DNA of 64,000 bases from Agrobacterium tumefaciens str. B6 (lineage in GTDB: Bacteria > Pseudomonadota > Alphaproteobacteria > Rhizobiales > Rhizobiaceae). The notes below the pieces were generated by a model, which worked only from the letters and a program-made list of their open reading frames with translations, did not search any database and had not been told where the DNA came from. This document shows, piece after piece, positions 27,452 to 36,212 of this stretch; the first letter of the stretch is position 1; every line of letters begins with the position of its first letter. The stretch spans positions 1 through 64,000 of the forward strand of contig NZ_LMVK01000034.1 of the NCBI RefSeq assembly GCF_001541315.1. The letters run 5' to 3'. Position numbers and translations under genes: made by a program.

Positions 27452-27762
27452 GCGACATGCTGCACGCCGATCCGCTGATCCTGATCGCGCTCGCCGCCAT
27501 CGCCCCCTACCTCACCCGCATCGGCGGCTATGTTCTGATGACGCGGATGAAATCCATCCCGCCACGCATGGAGGCGGGGCTGAACGCCGTTCCCGTGGCG
27601 GTTTTGACCACGCTCGTCGCACCCGCCTTTTTTGAAGGCGGATACGAGGTCAAGATCGGCATGGTGGCCGCCCTGCTGGTCTGCCTGCGGTTTCCCGGCC
27701 TCACGATGCTGGCCGTCGGCTGGGCCATCGTCATCGCCATCAGGCATTTCGGGCTGCTTTAA
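27448..27762 (+). CDS. azlD: AzlD-family branched-chain amino acid exporter, small subunit
   Basis: 104 residues with four predicted helices; family sequence includes AIAPYLTRIGGYVLM and MEAGLNAVPVAVLTT. Partner of AzlC, coupled by a four-base overlap. Its TAA lies inside a TTAA that also gives the stop of the convergent aminopeptidase gene, so the two coding regions overlap by three bases and no separate terminator fits between them. Confidence 0.92.
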   Translation: MSDMLHADPLILIALAAIAPYLTRIGGYVLMTRMKSIPPRMEAGLNAVPVAVLTTLVAPAFFEGGYEVKIGMVAALLVCLRFPGLTMLAVGWAIVIAIRHFGLL

Positions 27763-29600
27763 GCGACCCGCTCCAATGGCTTCGTTGCGGCAACGAGCCA
27801 CGCCTTAACCTCCTCGTCGGTGATCAAGGGAGAAAGCTTCTCCAGAACCCCGGCGTGATAGGCGTTCAACCAGTCGAGTTCTTCGTCGGTCAGGAGAGCG
27901 GTGACCACCAGCCTGCGGTCGATAGGGCACCATGTCAGCGTCTCGAAGGAGAACATCGGCTGGTCGCCGCCGGAGACCTCTTCCGCCTCGCGCACATAGA
28001 TGAGGTTCTCGATGCGGATGCCAAAAGCGCCGGGCCGGTAATAGCCCGGCTCGTTCGACAGGATCATGCCGGACAGCAGTTCCTGCGTCGAAAGCCTTGA
28101 GATACGCTGCGGCCCCTCATGCACCGAAAGATAGGAGCCGACGCCGTGGCCGGTGCCATGGGCGTAATCCGCTCCCGCCTTCCAGAGCGCGATGCGCGCC
28201 AGCGGATCGAGATCGCAACCGCGCGTTCCCTTGGGAAACCGTGCGGTACTGATGCCGATCATGCCTTTCAGCACCAGTGTGAAGAAACGCTTCTGCTCTT
28301 CCGGAACGGCGCCGATCGCAATCGTGCGGGTGATGTCAGTGGTGCCGTTGACATATTGCGCACCGGAATCGACGAGGAACATCTCCCCATCCGCAAGTGT
28401 GCGGTCCGTATCTGTCGTGACGCGGTAATGGATGATGGCGGCATGTTCGCCGGCACCTGAAATCGTGTCGAAAGATACGTCCTTGAGCGGGTTTTGCAGC
28501 CCCTGCCCCACCTTGACCCGAGCGGCCTCGAGCGCCCTGACGGCGGCAATTTCGGTGACGCTGCCGGGCTGCTGGCGGTCCAGCCAGCAGAGATATTCGA
28601 CCATGGCCGCCCCATCCTGCACATGAGCGGCTGCCGAGCCGGCCAGTTCCGCCCTGTTCTTGCGCGCGCGCGGCAAGCGGACAGGATCAGCCTCCTCGAT
28701 TAGGGTGCCGCCCGCCGCGGCAATCGCGCCGGTCAGCGCCACCGGCGTCAGATCGGCATCGACCATAACCCGGCCCTTGGCGCTAGCAATGGCGTGCAGG
28801 CGGTCGGCGATTTTCGAAGGCGGTAATTGTGTCGCGAGCTGCGCCAGATAGGCCTCGGTCTCAATGCCGGTCTTGCGCTTGTCGAGAAAAATATCCGCCC
28901 TGCCATCCGCATAGATGATGGCGCGCGCGAGCGGATGCGGCGTATGCGGCACGTCGTTGCCGCGAACGTTGAAAATCCAGGCAATGGACGACGGATCGGT
29001 AACCAGCAGGGCATCTGCGCCCTTTGCCGAGACCGTTTCCGCCAGCGAGGCGATCTTTTCTTTCGCCAGCTTGCCGGTAAAGGCCTCGGGCTGGATAACG
29101 ACGGGCTCCAGCGGCTCGGATGGACGGTCCTGCCACAGGGCATCAAGCGGGTTCTTTTCCAGGAGAACGACCGAGCCGCCCTTACCGGCAAGCACCTTTT
29201 CCAGCCGCTTCAACTCCGCGCCGGTGTGCAGCCACGGATCGATGCCGAGCCGGAAACCCTGTGGGGCATGTTCGGCAAGCCAGACGGAGGGCGGCGCGCC
29301 AACCAGATCGCCGCCGCTGAAGACCGATTGATCGACCTGCGACTTCAGCTGCGTCGTATAACGGCCATCGACAAAAACCACCGCCTCCGTGCGCGTCACC
29401 AGCGCAATGCCGGCGGAACCGGTAAAGCCGGTCAGCCATGAGAGGCGCTCGGCGCACTCAGGCACATATTCTCCCTGATATTCATCGGCGCGCGGCACCA
29501 GAAAACCGTCGATGCCGAGGGCGTCGAAACCGGCGCGCAGCGCCTCGACACGGGCCTTGCCGAATTGGGGCGCGGATTTGTTTTCGAAGGTCTGGAACAT
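27759..29600 (-). CDS. Xaa-Pro aminopeptidase, M24B family (aminopeptidase P)
   Basis: 613 residues from the ATG at 29600, the usual size of the three-domain bacterial enzyme; the frame is open another 59 codons upstream with no family sequence. N-terminal creatinase domains begin FLVPRADEYQGEY. The C-terminal pita-bread domain shows the metal ligands in FLVDSGAQY and NGTTDITRT (two Asp), HGTGHGVG (His), ILSNEPGYY (Glu) and MFSFETLT (Glu). It removes an N-terminal residue before proline. Convergent with azlD, overlapping by three bases. Confidence 0.93.
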   Translation of the reverse strand: MFQTFENKSAPQFGKARVEALRAGFDALGIDGFLVPRADEYQGEYVPECAERLSWLTGFTGSAGIALVTRTEAVVFVDGRYTTQLKSQVDQSVFSGGDLVGAPPSVWLAEHAPQGFRLGIDPWLHTGAELKRLEKVLAGKGGSVVLLEKNPLDALWQDRPSEPLEPVVIQPEAFTGKLAKEKIASLAETVSAKGADALLVTDPSSIAWIFNVRGNDVPHTPHPLARAIIYADGRADIFLDKRKTGIETEAYLAQLATQLPPSKIADRLHAIASAKGRVMVDADLTPVALTGAIAAAGGTLIEEADPVRLPRARKNRAELAGSAAAHVQDGAAMVEYLCWLDRQQPGSVTEIAAVRALEAARVKVGQGLQNPLKDVSFDTISGAGEHAAIIHYRVTTDTDRTLADGEMFLVDSGAQYVNGTTDITRTIAIGAVPEEQKRFFTLVLKGMIGISTARFPKGTRGCDLDPLARIALWKAGADYAHGTGHGVGSYLSVHEGPQRISRLSTQELLSGMILSNEPGYYRPGAFGIRIENLIYVREAEEVSGGDQPMFSFETLTWCPIDRRLVVTALLTDEELDWLNAYHAGVLEKLSPLITDEEVKAWLVAATKPLERVA

Positions 29601-29893
29601 GAGCGTCTTTCGGGAACTGTCATGAGAAAAACTGGACGGTCGCGCCATCAAATCATTGGCGCGCAACGACAATGCCATGCGGACAAAGCCGGTTTCAAGC
29701 CATATATGACAGATGGGATTGCGACGATAAATTGTGCATGTTTCGCGAAATAAGTAATACTCAAGGCAATATGTCATGCGAAAAACGCATATCTACCCTG
29801 AGATATCCCCTCTAACCAAACAAAAACACATCGCTTATCTTCAGGGCAACACAGCGAGAGAGACACTCTCATGGCAAACAAGGATTTGAAGCA

Positions 29894-30067
29894 ATGGCAA
29901 AATCTTTCCTCCGCACCGCCTTCGATCGCGTCGTTGAAGCACGCGAGCGTCAGGTCAGCCGCCACGTCAACGCCGCCCTTCTGAACCTCGACGACAAGTC
30001 GCTGGAAGCGCTCGGCATGAACCGCGCCGATCTGCGTCGCAAGGCAAAGTCCAGCTACGTATTCTGA
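29894..30067 (+). CDS. Small basic protein, DUF1127-like (57 aa)
   Basis: 57 residues, rich in R, A and K, starting AKSFLRTAFDRVVEARERQ and ending LRRKAKSSYVF, with the LEALGMNRADLRRKA pattern that resembles the C-terminal part of DUF1127 proteins. AAGGA is 9 bases upstream. Another ATG at 29871 opens a different 37-codon frame; its product is not protein-like, so 29894 is chosen. A strong terminator about 95 bases downstream fits a single-gene transcript. Related small arginine-rich proteins have been tied to RNA and phosphate metabolism in Agrobacterium; applying this here is a guess. Confidence 0.75.
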   Translation: MAKSFLRTAFDRVVEARERQVSRHVNAALLNLDDKSLEALGMNRADLRRKAKSSYVF

Positions 30068-30161
30068 TAGTGTCCGGTGCGGAGATTCTCCCTCCGCCGC
30101 GCCGAACAGGAATACGTCGACCCGCTTGAGCAAACTCCTCCCATCTGCTCGCGGGTTTCCA

Positions 30162-30190
30162 GGCGGCGCGAAAGCGCCGCCTTTTCTTTT
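30162..30190 (+). terminator. Rho-independent terminator
   Basis: A perfect 8-bp GC stem (GGCGGCGC with GCGCCGCC) closed by a GAAA tetraloop is followed by TTTTCTTTT. It ends the small-protein transcript just before the convergent prmA stop. Confidence 0.92.
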
Positions 30191-30216
30191 ACCCCGAAAG
30201 GGATGCTGGGGAAGCT

Positions 30217-31095
30217 TCAGTCCTTGCGCAGGTGCAGCGTCACCCAGCCATTACGCCAGATCGTGCGGACATGGGAAAGCCGCGCGCCATTATAGGCGGA
30301 AAGCACTTTCCAGCGCTGTGACGCCAGAATGCCCGACAGGATGACGGTGCCGCCGGGCGCCAGATGCGTGACGAGCTGCGGTGCCATCTTGATAAGCGGC
30401 CGCGCCAGAATATTGGCAATGATGAGATCGAACGGGCCATGCTTGCGGAAAGCGTCCGAGTGGAAACCCGGCGCGGTCTCCAGCGCAAGCCCGGAGACGA
30501 TACCGTTCAGCCGCACATTCTCCTTCGCCACCTTCACCGCGATGGGATCGATGTCGGTTGCAAGCACGGGAATAGGACGCATCTTGCGTACAGCAATCGC
30601 CAGAACGCCGCTGCCGGTGCCGAGATCCAGCGCATTGCGCACCGTCCTCGCCCGCAGAACTTCCTCGATCATCTCAAGGCAACCTGCCGTCGTGCCATGA
30701 TGGCCCGTGCCGAAAGCCTGCCCCGCCTCGATTTCGATTGCCAGATCGTTCGCCTGCACCTTATCGCGATCATGGGCGCCATACACGATGAAGCGCCCTG
30801 CCCTGACCGGCTTCAGCCCCTCGAGCGACTTGGCGATCCAGTCAACGTCAGGAACGGTCTCCTTCTCGATGACGAGACCGGGAAAGGCAGGAGCAAGCAG
30901 CGCGCTGACCCGCTCGCGGAACTCTTCTTCCTGTTCAGCCATCAGATAGACCGAGGCTTCCCAGATATCGCGCTTTTCATCCACCTCGGTGGTGGCAATC
31001 GCGACATCCTCCTCGCCGAAATAGTCCGACATGAGATCGAGGATTTCACCCGCCTGGATTTCGGTCGTGGTGACGTAAAGTCGGATTTCGCTCAC
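30217..31095 (-). CDS. prmA: Ribosomal protein L11 methyltransferase PrmA
   Basis: 292 residues, starting with GTG at 31095. The N-terminal domain recognises L11 and the C-terminal Rossmann domain binds SAM at LDLGTGSGVLAIA; the family motif IIANILARPL and the GQAFGTGHH loop are present. It trimethylates lysines and the N-terminus of ribosomal protein L11. Convergent with the small-protein gene; sco1 lies upstream on the opposite side with an 80-base gap. Confidence 0.95.
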   Translation of the reverse strand: MSEIRLYVTTTEIQAGEILDLMSDYFGEEDVAIATTEVDEKRDIWEASVYLMAEQEEEFRERVSALLAPAFPGLVIEKETVPDVDWIAKSLEGLKPVRAGRFIVYGAHDRDKVQANDLAIEIEAGQAFGTGHHGTTAGCLEMIEEVLRARTVRNALDLGTGSGVLAIAVRKMRPIPVLATDIDPIAVKVAKENVRLNGIVSGLALETAPGFHSDAFRKHGPFDLIIANILARPLIKMAPQLVTHLAPGGTVILSGILASQRWKVLSAYNGARLSHVRTIWRNGWVTLHLRKD

Positions 31096-31175
31096 GGCGG
31101 GCTGCTTTCTCTGGCTAATAGTTCTGTGTCTGCCTTTGCCACAAAACCGCAGTCAGTCCAATAAGCCGCGCGTAA

Positions 31176-31784
31176 TTAAACCTTCGTACCCTTCAGAAGA
31201 TTCTGAAGTTTCTGCTCGGCGACATCGGGATTTTCCCCATAGGCAATCGTCCCCGCAAAGCGGCCATTGGCATCGAGCAGAATGACGGACGCCGTGTGAT
31301 CCATGGTGTAATCGCCATTCGGATCCTTCTCGTCCACCGGCACCTTCTTGGCATAGATGCGGTAGCCCTTCAGCGTCTCGGCAATCTTGTCGGCCGGGCC
31401 GGTGATGCCGGTGATCCGCTTCGAGACGTTGGAGACATATTGCTGCATGATCTCAGGCGTATCGCGCTCGGGATCGACGGAGACGAAATAGGCCTGAAGC
31501 TTGTCGCCGGCCGGGTCCACCTTCTCCATCCAGCCGTTCAGCTCGAACAGGGTTGTGGGGCAGACCTCCGGGCAATGGGTGAAACCAAAGAACAGCGCAG
31601 TAGGCTTGCCCTGAAAGGCTTTTTCGGTAATCGGCTGGCCGGTTTGCGCCGTCAGTTCGAACGGCACGCCATAGGCCGTCTCCACCATCTGCTCCCGGGT
31701 TTTCGTCATTTCGATCGTCAACCAGCTGACGACACCGGCGAGAACGAGCACGACGGCCCACAATACGATGCGAATATTTCTCAT
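31176..31784 (-). CDS. SCO1/SenC-type copper chaperone
   Basis: 202 residues. A membrane anchor (about 5-25) holds a periplasmic thioredoxin-like domain with the copper ligands C71 and C75 (HCPEVCP) and H163 (MDHTA). SCO proteins insert copper into the CuA centre of cytochrome oxidase. Gene order with a tiny membrane-protein gene upstream on the same strand suggests co-transcription. No cytochrome oxidase genes are in the window. Confidence 0.93.
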   Translation of the reverse strand: MRNIRIVLWAVVLVLAGVVSWLTIEMTKTREQMVETAYGVPFELTAQTGQPITEKAFQGKPTALFFGFTHCPEVCPTTLFELNGWMEKVDPAGDKLQAYFVSVDPERDTPEIMQQYVSNVSKRITGITGPADKIAETLKGYRIYAKKVPVDEKDPNGDYTMDHTASVILLDANGRFAGTIAYGENPDVAEQKLQNLLKGTKV

Positions 31785-31924
31785 TTTCCAATCCTACCCC
31801 GAAAGCCGGCAGCATGTCGCAGGCCTTGGCAGACAGATAACGAAAGGCGGTGGCGACGGCAAATCAACTGGGCGTATTTGAGCCGACCGCGCTGATTTGT
31901 CACAAATCCGCAGCCGGAAAAACG

Positions 31925-32083
31925 TCAGAGGCACCAGGCGATGCCGCTCTGCACCGTAGACAGGAAAATATCCGTGCCGTGCCGCACCCAGCCGTCAAAG
32001 GCAAGAAGCACGATGGCAAGCGAGGCCACAGCGGCAAGACTTGCCAGAATAAACTTCAGCGGATGGGAAACGAGCGCGTTCAT
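31925..32083 (-). CDS. Small single-pass membrane protein (52 aa)
   Basis: 52 residues from the ATG at 32083. After a short start (MNALVSHPLK) there is one hydrophobic helix (about residues 11-29), then a tail with GWVRHGTDIF and a final TM-like amphipathic stretch ending IAWCL. It lies 140 bases upstream of the sco1 gene on the same strand. I do not recognise a named family; the clean helix and placement argue that it is real. Confidence 0.6.
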   Translation of the reverse strand: MNALVSHPLKFILASLAAVASLAIVLLAFDGWVRHGTDIFLSTVQSGIAWCL

Positions 32084-32308
32084 ATGCCTATCATAACCTG
32101 TTTGCGTGGGCGCGAAAACCGCCAAAATACTGGGTTTTGCCGGCAGGCGCGGGGCAATTGTTAGGGAAAGTTTAAAATCTTGCTGTGCATTATGACCATA
32201 GCGGTTTTTAAGCCTCGACATGATGTCTCCCGGTCCATTCTCCGGCCACCGCATAAAGCTCAATCCTGCGCGGGCCTGTTAGAGAGCCATCAGAGGAAAC
32301 CTGCCGTC

Positions 32309-32776
32309 ATGTCCAACGCCATCAAGCAATCCGGCGCATATCTCGAAATCGTTTCCTTCCATCTGAGCGATCAGGAATTCTGCATCGACATCATGGCGAT
32401 CCGCGAAATCCGCGGCTGGGCGCCGGTTACCCCGATGCCGCACACCCCGCCCTATGTTCTCGGCCTCATCAACCTGCGCGGCGCGGTCATTCCCGTCATC
32501 GACATGGCCGGCCGCCTTGGCATGAAAATGACCGAACCCTCCGAACGCTCCGCCATCATCGTCACCGATATCGGCGGCAAGCTGGTTGGCCTTCTGGTGG
32601 AGCAGGTCTCCGACATGATGACCATCCGCTCCGAAGACCTGCAGCCCGCGCCCGACATCATTCCGGAAGAGCAGCGCAGCTTCTGCCGCGGCATCGTCGC
32701 GCTGGAAAAGAGCATGGTCTGCTTCCTCAACCTCGACACGGTCATTGCCGACGAGCTGGCGCGCGAAGCAGCCTGA
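32309..32776 (+). CDS. cheW: CheW-type chemotaxis coupling protein
   Basis: 155 residues from the ATG at 32309 (GAGGAAA upstream). A single CheW domain: EIVSFHLSDQEFCID, then VLGLINLRGAVIPVIDM and the closing CRGIVALEKSMV. It links chemoreceptors to the kinase CheA. No other chemotaxis or flagellar gene is nearby, so this is an orphan cheW outside a che operon. An attenuator-type terminator lies immediately downstream. Confidence 0.93.
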   Translation: MSNAIKQSGAYLEIVSFHLSDQEFCIDIMAIREIRGWAPVTPMPHTPPYVLGLINLRGAVIPVIDMAGRLGMKMTEPSERSAIIVTDIGGKLVGLLVEQVSDMMTIRSEDLQPAPDIIPEEQRSFCRGIVALEKSMVCFLNLDTVIADELAREAA

Positions 32777-32803
32777 TCCAGGCATCTATAACGCAATTGC
32801 GGG

Positions 32804-32829
32804 GGGCGAGCCTTACGGCTTGCCCTTTT
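32804..32829 (+). terminator. Rho-independent terminator after cheW
   Basis: A 9-bp stem (GGGCGAGCC with GGCTTGCCC, one G-U pair) with loop TTAC is followed by TTTT. Its 3' half overlaps the last codons of the convergent creA gene, whose stop is at 32813. Confidence 0.75.
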
Positions 32830-33304
32830 GCCATGTGACCTGCTGGTTATAGAGCGGCACCGTGGAAATCGCCATCTTGGCCGAACCGTCAGTCAGCTCC
32901 CGTGCATGCACCAGATAGATAAGCGTGTCATTGGCCTTATCATAGACGCGGCTGACGACGAGCTTCTTCCAGACCAGCGACATGCCCTGCCGGAATACTT
33001 CTTCCCCGCCCTTCGAGAGATCGATATCGCCGATCTCCACCGGCCCCGTCTGGCTGCAGGAAATGGCGTTGTTGGATGGGTCTTCAAACCAGTTGCCGTT
33101 CTTCAGCCGGTCGATGACGCCGCGCTCGAAATAGGTGACGTGGCAGGTCACGCCCTTGATCTTCGGATCGGCAATCGCCTCGATGACGATGTCGTTGCCG
33201 ATCCAGTCGACGCCAACCTCACCCACGACCTGCGAATGCGCGGCAGTGACCGGAAGCAATGCCAGAAAGCCCGCAAACAAACCCGACAGAGTTTTCGTCG
33301 TCAT
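32813..33304 (-). CDS. creA: CreA family periplasmic protein
   Basis: 163 residues from the ATG at 33304 (GGAG 8 bases upstream; an earlier start at 33358 is unlikely). A signal peptide (about 1-23, ending TAAHS) is followed by the CreA domain: VGEVGVDWIGNDI, DPKIKGVTCHVTYF and FRQGMSLVWKKLVVSRVYD. Role of CreA is unknown even in E. coli. Convergent with cheW. Confidence 0.92.
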   Translation of the reverse strand: MTTKTLSGLFAGFLALLPVTAAHSQVVGEVGVDWIGNDIVIEAIADPKIKGVTCHVTYFERGVIDRLKNGNWFEDPSNNAISCSQTGPVEIGDIDLSKGGEEVFRQGMSLVWKKLVVSRVYDKANDTLIYLVHARELTDGSAKMAISTVPLYNQQVTWQKGKP

Positions 33305-33350
33305 CGCATCTTCTCCGTTACGCTGCTTCAAACATAAGTGCGCGGAACGG

Positions 33351-33980
33351 TTACGCAACCCGGGAGACGGCGCGTTTTTTCATGCTGCAGGGCTGGTAAC
33401 CGGTGGAGGTGAGACGGCCTGCGACCATGCCGATCTTTTCCGGCAAGTCGCGAACATGGGTGACGCGCAGCGCCTTGGCCGCCGCAATCGACGCTGCCGC
33501 GCAGACAACGGCATCTTCGGCGGCATTATGGTGCACGAAACGCAGCTGGAGGTGATGGGCAATGACATTCAGCTTGTGCGATTCCAGCTGCGGCCAGACG
33601 TGCCGGGCGATCTTGACGCTGCACAGATAAGAAAGATCCGGATAGGACTGCCGGTACTTGTCGAACGACGCCCGCATGACGCTGAAATCGAAGGCGGCAT
33701 TATGGGCGATCATCGTCGCACCGTGGAAGTCGTCGATGAACTCCTCCATCACCTCAGGGAATTCCGGCGCGTCCTCAACATCGGCAGGCCGAATCCCGTG
33801 TACGGCGATGTTGAAGGGCGAAAATCGCATGTCCTTCGGCCGGATGAGACGCTCCTCGACGCGAACGATCTCGCCGCCCTCTATCCACGCAAGTCCGACG
33901 GAGCAGGCGCTGCCCCGCTCCTCATTGGCGGTCTCGAAATCGATGGCGATGGTTTTCAAGAGTGATTCCCGTTGTTTCAT
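33351..33980 (-). CDS. DnaQ-like 3'-5' exonuclease (DEDDh)
   Basis: 209 residues from the ATG at 33980; the frame is open 44 codons further upstream without conserved sequence. The four acidic positions and histidine of DEDDh exonucleases are visible: D14 and E16 (AIDFETA), D98 (HNAAFDF), H151 and D156 (HHNAAEDA). Similar to the DNA polymerase III epsilon-like exonucleases but without further domains; the last ~35 residues (basic, ending KKRAVSRVA) are unassigned. Substrate (DNA or RNA) cannot be told. Possibly co-transcribed with creA 46 bases downstream. Confidence 0.88.
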   Translation of the reverse strand: MKQRESLLKTIAIDFETANEERGSACSVGLAWIEGGEIVRVEERLIRPKDMRFSPFNIAVHGIRPADVEDAPEFPEVMEEFIDDFHGATMIAHNAAFDFSVMRASFDKYRQSYPDLSYLCSVKIARHVWPQLESHKLNVIAHHLQLRFVHHNAAEDAVVCAAASIAAAKALRVTHVRDLPEKIGMVAGRLTSTGYQPCSMKKRAVSRVA

Positions 33981-34002
33981 TCCGGCATAAACCGGATTGA
34001 CC

Positions 34003-34905
34003 TCAAAGAGAACCGGCCTCGGCTGAACGCGCTTCCGAAAGCATCCAGTCGATGAGTGTGACCAGATCGGGATTATCGAGCATACGCCTGGGATAAACGA
34101 GGAAATAGGCAAGCGTGCTGGCCATGTCCTTGCCGAAGGGGGCGATCAATGCGCCTTCCGCAAGCTCGCGGGAAACGAGCGAACGCCGGGTCAGCGCAAT
34201 GCCGTGCCCGGCCTTGGCCGCATCCAGCGCGCCATTGCTGTCGATGAAGACGGTACCACCGGAGGCGTCGACATCACGCGCGCCCGCCGCTTCCAGCCAG
34301 CGCCGCCATTCATTGCGGTTTTCATCATGCAGCAGGGGAACGGACTTCAGATCACCCGCCTCCTGAAGCGGCCCGTATTTTTCAAGAAGCTGCGGCGAGC
34401 AGACCGGCAGCGTGCTGTCATCGATAAAGCGGATACTCTCAAGCCCTTCATACCGGCCAAAACCATGCCGCACCGCCAGATCGACGTCGTCCCTTGAAAA
34501 ATCCACCAATCGGTTCGTCACGCTGATGCGGACATCCACATGCGGGTGTCGCTGCTGGAAGGCCGGCAATCGCGGCATCAGCCATTGCACGGCGAAAGTC
34601 GGGGTGCAGCTGAGCGTCAGAACGGTGATCTCAGATCGCGCCGTCAGTTCCGCCGTCGCCTCGCGCATCATCCGGAAGGCAGTGCGAAGCGCGCCGTAAT
34701 AACGTTCCCCTTCACGCGTCAGCTGGATGCTGCGCGGTTTGCGGGAAAAAAGCTGCACACCAAGCCGCGCCTCCAGCTCCCGGATTTGCAGGCTAACCGC
34801 GCCGGGCGTGACATTCAGCTCATTGGAGGCAAGCGTGACGCTGCGATACCGCGCTGCGGCCTCGAAGGCCTGCAGTCCTTTCAGAGAAGGAAGTTCGGCT
34901 GCCAT
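34003..34905 (-). CDS. LysR-type transcriptional regulator (GcvA-like)
   Basis: 300 residues. The N-terminal winged helix (about 5-64: LKGLQAFEAAARYRSVT, then GAVSLQIRELE) is followed by the periplasmic-binding-like effector domain. The wording of the HTH is closest to the GcvA branch. It is divergent from an EamA transporter gene across ~197 bases, the classic arrangement for a LysR regulator and its target, so it probably controls that transporter; the inducer is unknown. Confidence 0.93.
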   Translation of the reverse strand: MAAELPSLKGLQAFEAAARYRSVTLASNELNVTPGAVSLQIRELEARLGVQLFSRKPRSIQLTREGERYYGALRTAFRMMREATAELTARSEITVLTLSCTPTFAVQWLMPRLPAFQQRHPHVDVRISVTNRLVDFSRDDVDLAVRHGFGRYEGLESIRFIDDSTLPVCSPQLLEKYGPLQEAGDLKSVPLLHDENRNEWRRWLEAAGARDVDASGGTVFIDSNGALDAAKAGHGIALTRRSLVSRELAEGALIAPFGKDMASTLAYFLVYPRRMLDNPDLVTLIDWMLSEARSAEAGSL

Positions 34906-35102
34906 GATTTAGCTCACCTCAATTATCGCACGAGAAACAATCGTTTGAAAACACCATAAAACAGGGAGTAAATAGATGCAACAAGACCTGAAATGCAGTG
35001 AAAGCCATCCAACTTCGATTCGAGCTAAACTCAACCGATATCGGGTGGATGGCGGCGGTCCCGTCTGCGATCATGTCGGTGCTCATGCTTTGGGAGATGA
35101 TG

Positions 35103-36032
35103 ATGGCGATACAGAAACAGATGGATGCCCGCGAATGGGCGATGCTTGTCGCGCTTTCGCTCCTGTGGGGCGGATCGTTCTTTTTCATCGGTGTCGCGGT
35201 CAAGGAATTGCCGCCGGTCACCATCGTTACGCTGCGGGTCACCCTTGCCGCCACAGCGCTTCTAATCGTCTGCCGCATCATGGGCCTTCGCCTGCCGCGC
35301 GAAGGGGCGGTGTGGCGTGCATTTTTCGGCATGGGCCTGCTGAATAACATCATTCCCTTCTGCCTGATTGTCTGGGGCCAGACCCATATTGCCAGCGGGC
35401 TTGCCTCGATCCTCAATGCCACGACGCCCCTCTTCACCGTCATCGTCGCGCACTTTCTGACCGCCGACGAGAAGATGACCGGCAACAAGCTCACTGGCGT
35501 GCTGATCGGCTTTGCCGGCGTGGCTACCATGATCGGCCCGGCCGCCTTTACCGGCTCATCTGGTCTCTGGGGCCAGATCGCCATTCTTGGCGCCGCCGTC
35601 TCCTATGCCTTTGCCGGCATTTTCGGCCGCCGCTTCAAGGCCATGGGCGTGCCGCCGCTGATGACCGCCACCGGCCAGATTTCCTCTTCAACGCTGATGC
35701 TGATCCCGGCCGCCCTTCTCATCGATAAGCCTTGGACACTCGCCATGCCGAGCCTTGGCACCTGGGGCGCGCTGATCGGCATCGCCCTGCTGTCGACGGC
35801 GCTCGCCTATCTCATCTTCTTCCGTATTCTTGCCAGCGCCGGCGCCACCAACCTTGCCCTCGTCACTTTCCTCATCCCGGTCAGCGCCATCCTGCTCGGT
35901 TCGCTGCTGCTCGGCGAGCAACTGGAAATGAAGCACTTCGCCGGCATGGCAATGATCGCCGCCGGTCTTGCAGCGATTGACGGCAGGTTGCCGGCAAAAC
36001 TCAGAAGCCTGCTGCGCAACGCCCCGGCTTGA
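35103..36032 (+). CDS. EamA-family (DMT) transporter
   Basis: 309 residues from the third of three consecutive ATGs at 35097-35105; GGGAG ends 6 bases before it. The frame is open back to 34998 but that part is not family-like. Ten membrane helices in two EamA repeats (the LLWGGSFFFIGVAVKELPP start; second repeat about residue 150 on). Presumably an exporter of amino acids or other metabolites, controlled by the divergent LysR protein. Confidence 0.9.
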   Translation: MAIQKQMDAREWAMLVALSLLWGGSFFFIGVAVKELPPVTIVTLRVTLAATALLIVCRIMGLRLPREGAVWRAFFGMGLLNNIIPFCLIVWGQTHIASGLASILNATTPLFTVIVAHFLTADEKMTGNKLTGVLIGFAGVATMIGPAAFTGSSGLWGQIAILGAAVSYAFAGIFGRRFKAMGVPPLMTATGQISSSTLMLIPAALLIDKPWTLAMPSLGTWGALIGIALLSTALAYLIFFRILASAGATNLALVTFLIPVSAILLGSLLLGEQLEMKHFAGMAMIAAGLAAIDGRLPAKLRSLLRNAPA

Positions 36033-36212
36033 CAGAGCTACACGGCAAAAGCATTCTGCGCGCATGATCGCGAAACAGAACACCACCCGTCGCCATACCA
36101 TCACCGGCCACCCGGCAGGGGAAGGTATGTCGTCGCGTTAAGCGATCCATTTCCACCCTGCCATTAGAGCAGGGTTCGCAAGCCTGCTCCCATACGCCCC
36201 AAGGAGACAGGC

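Noticed and set aside
29871-29984. 37-codon frame beginning at an ATG just upstream of the small basic protein
   Set aside because: It overlaps the better 57-residue gene out of frame and its product is not protein-like.
36156-36176. ACCCTGC/GCAGGGT hairpin upstream of the GNAT gene
   Set aside because: No T run on either strand and no second copy noticed; could be chance.
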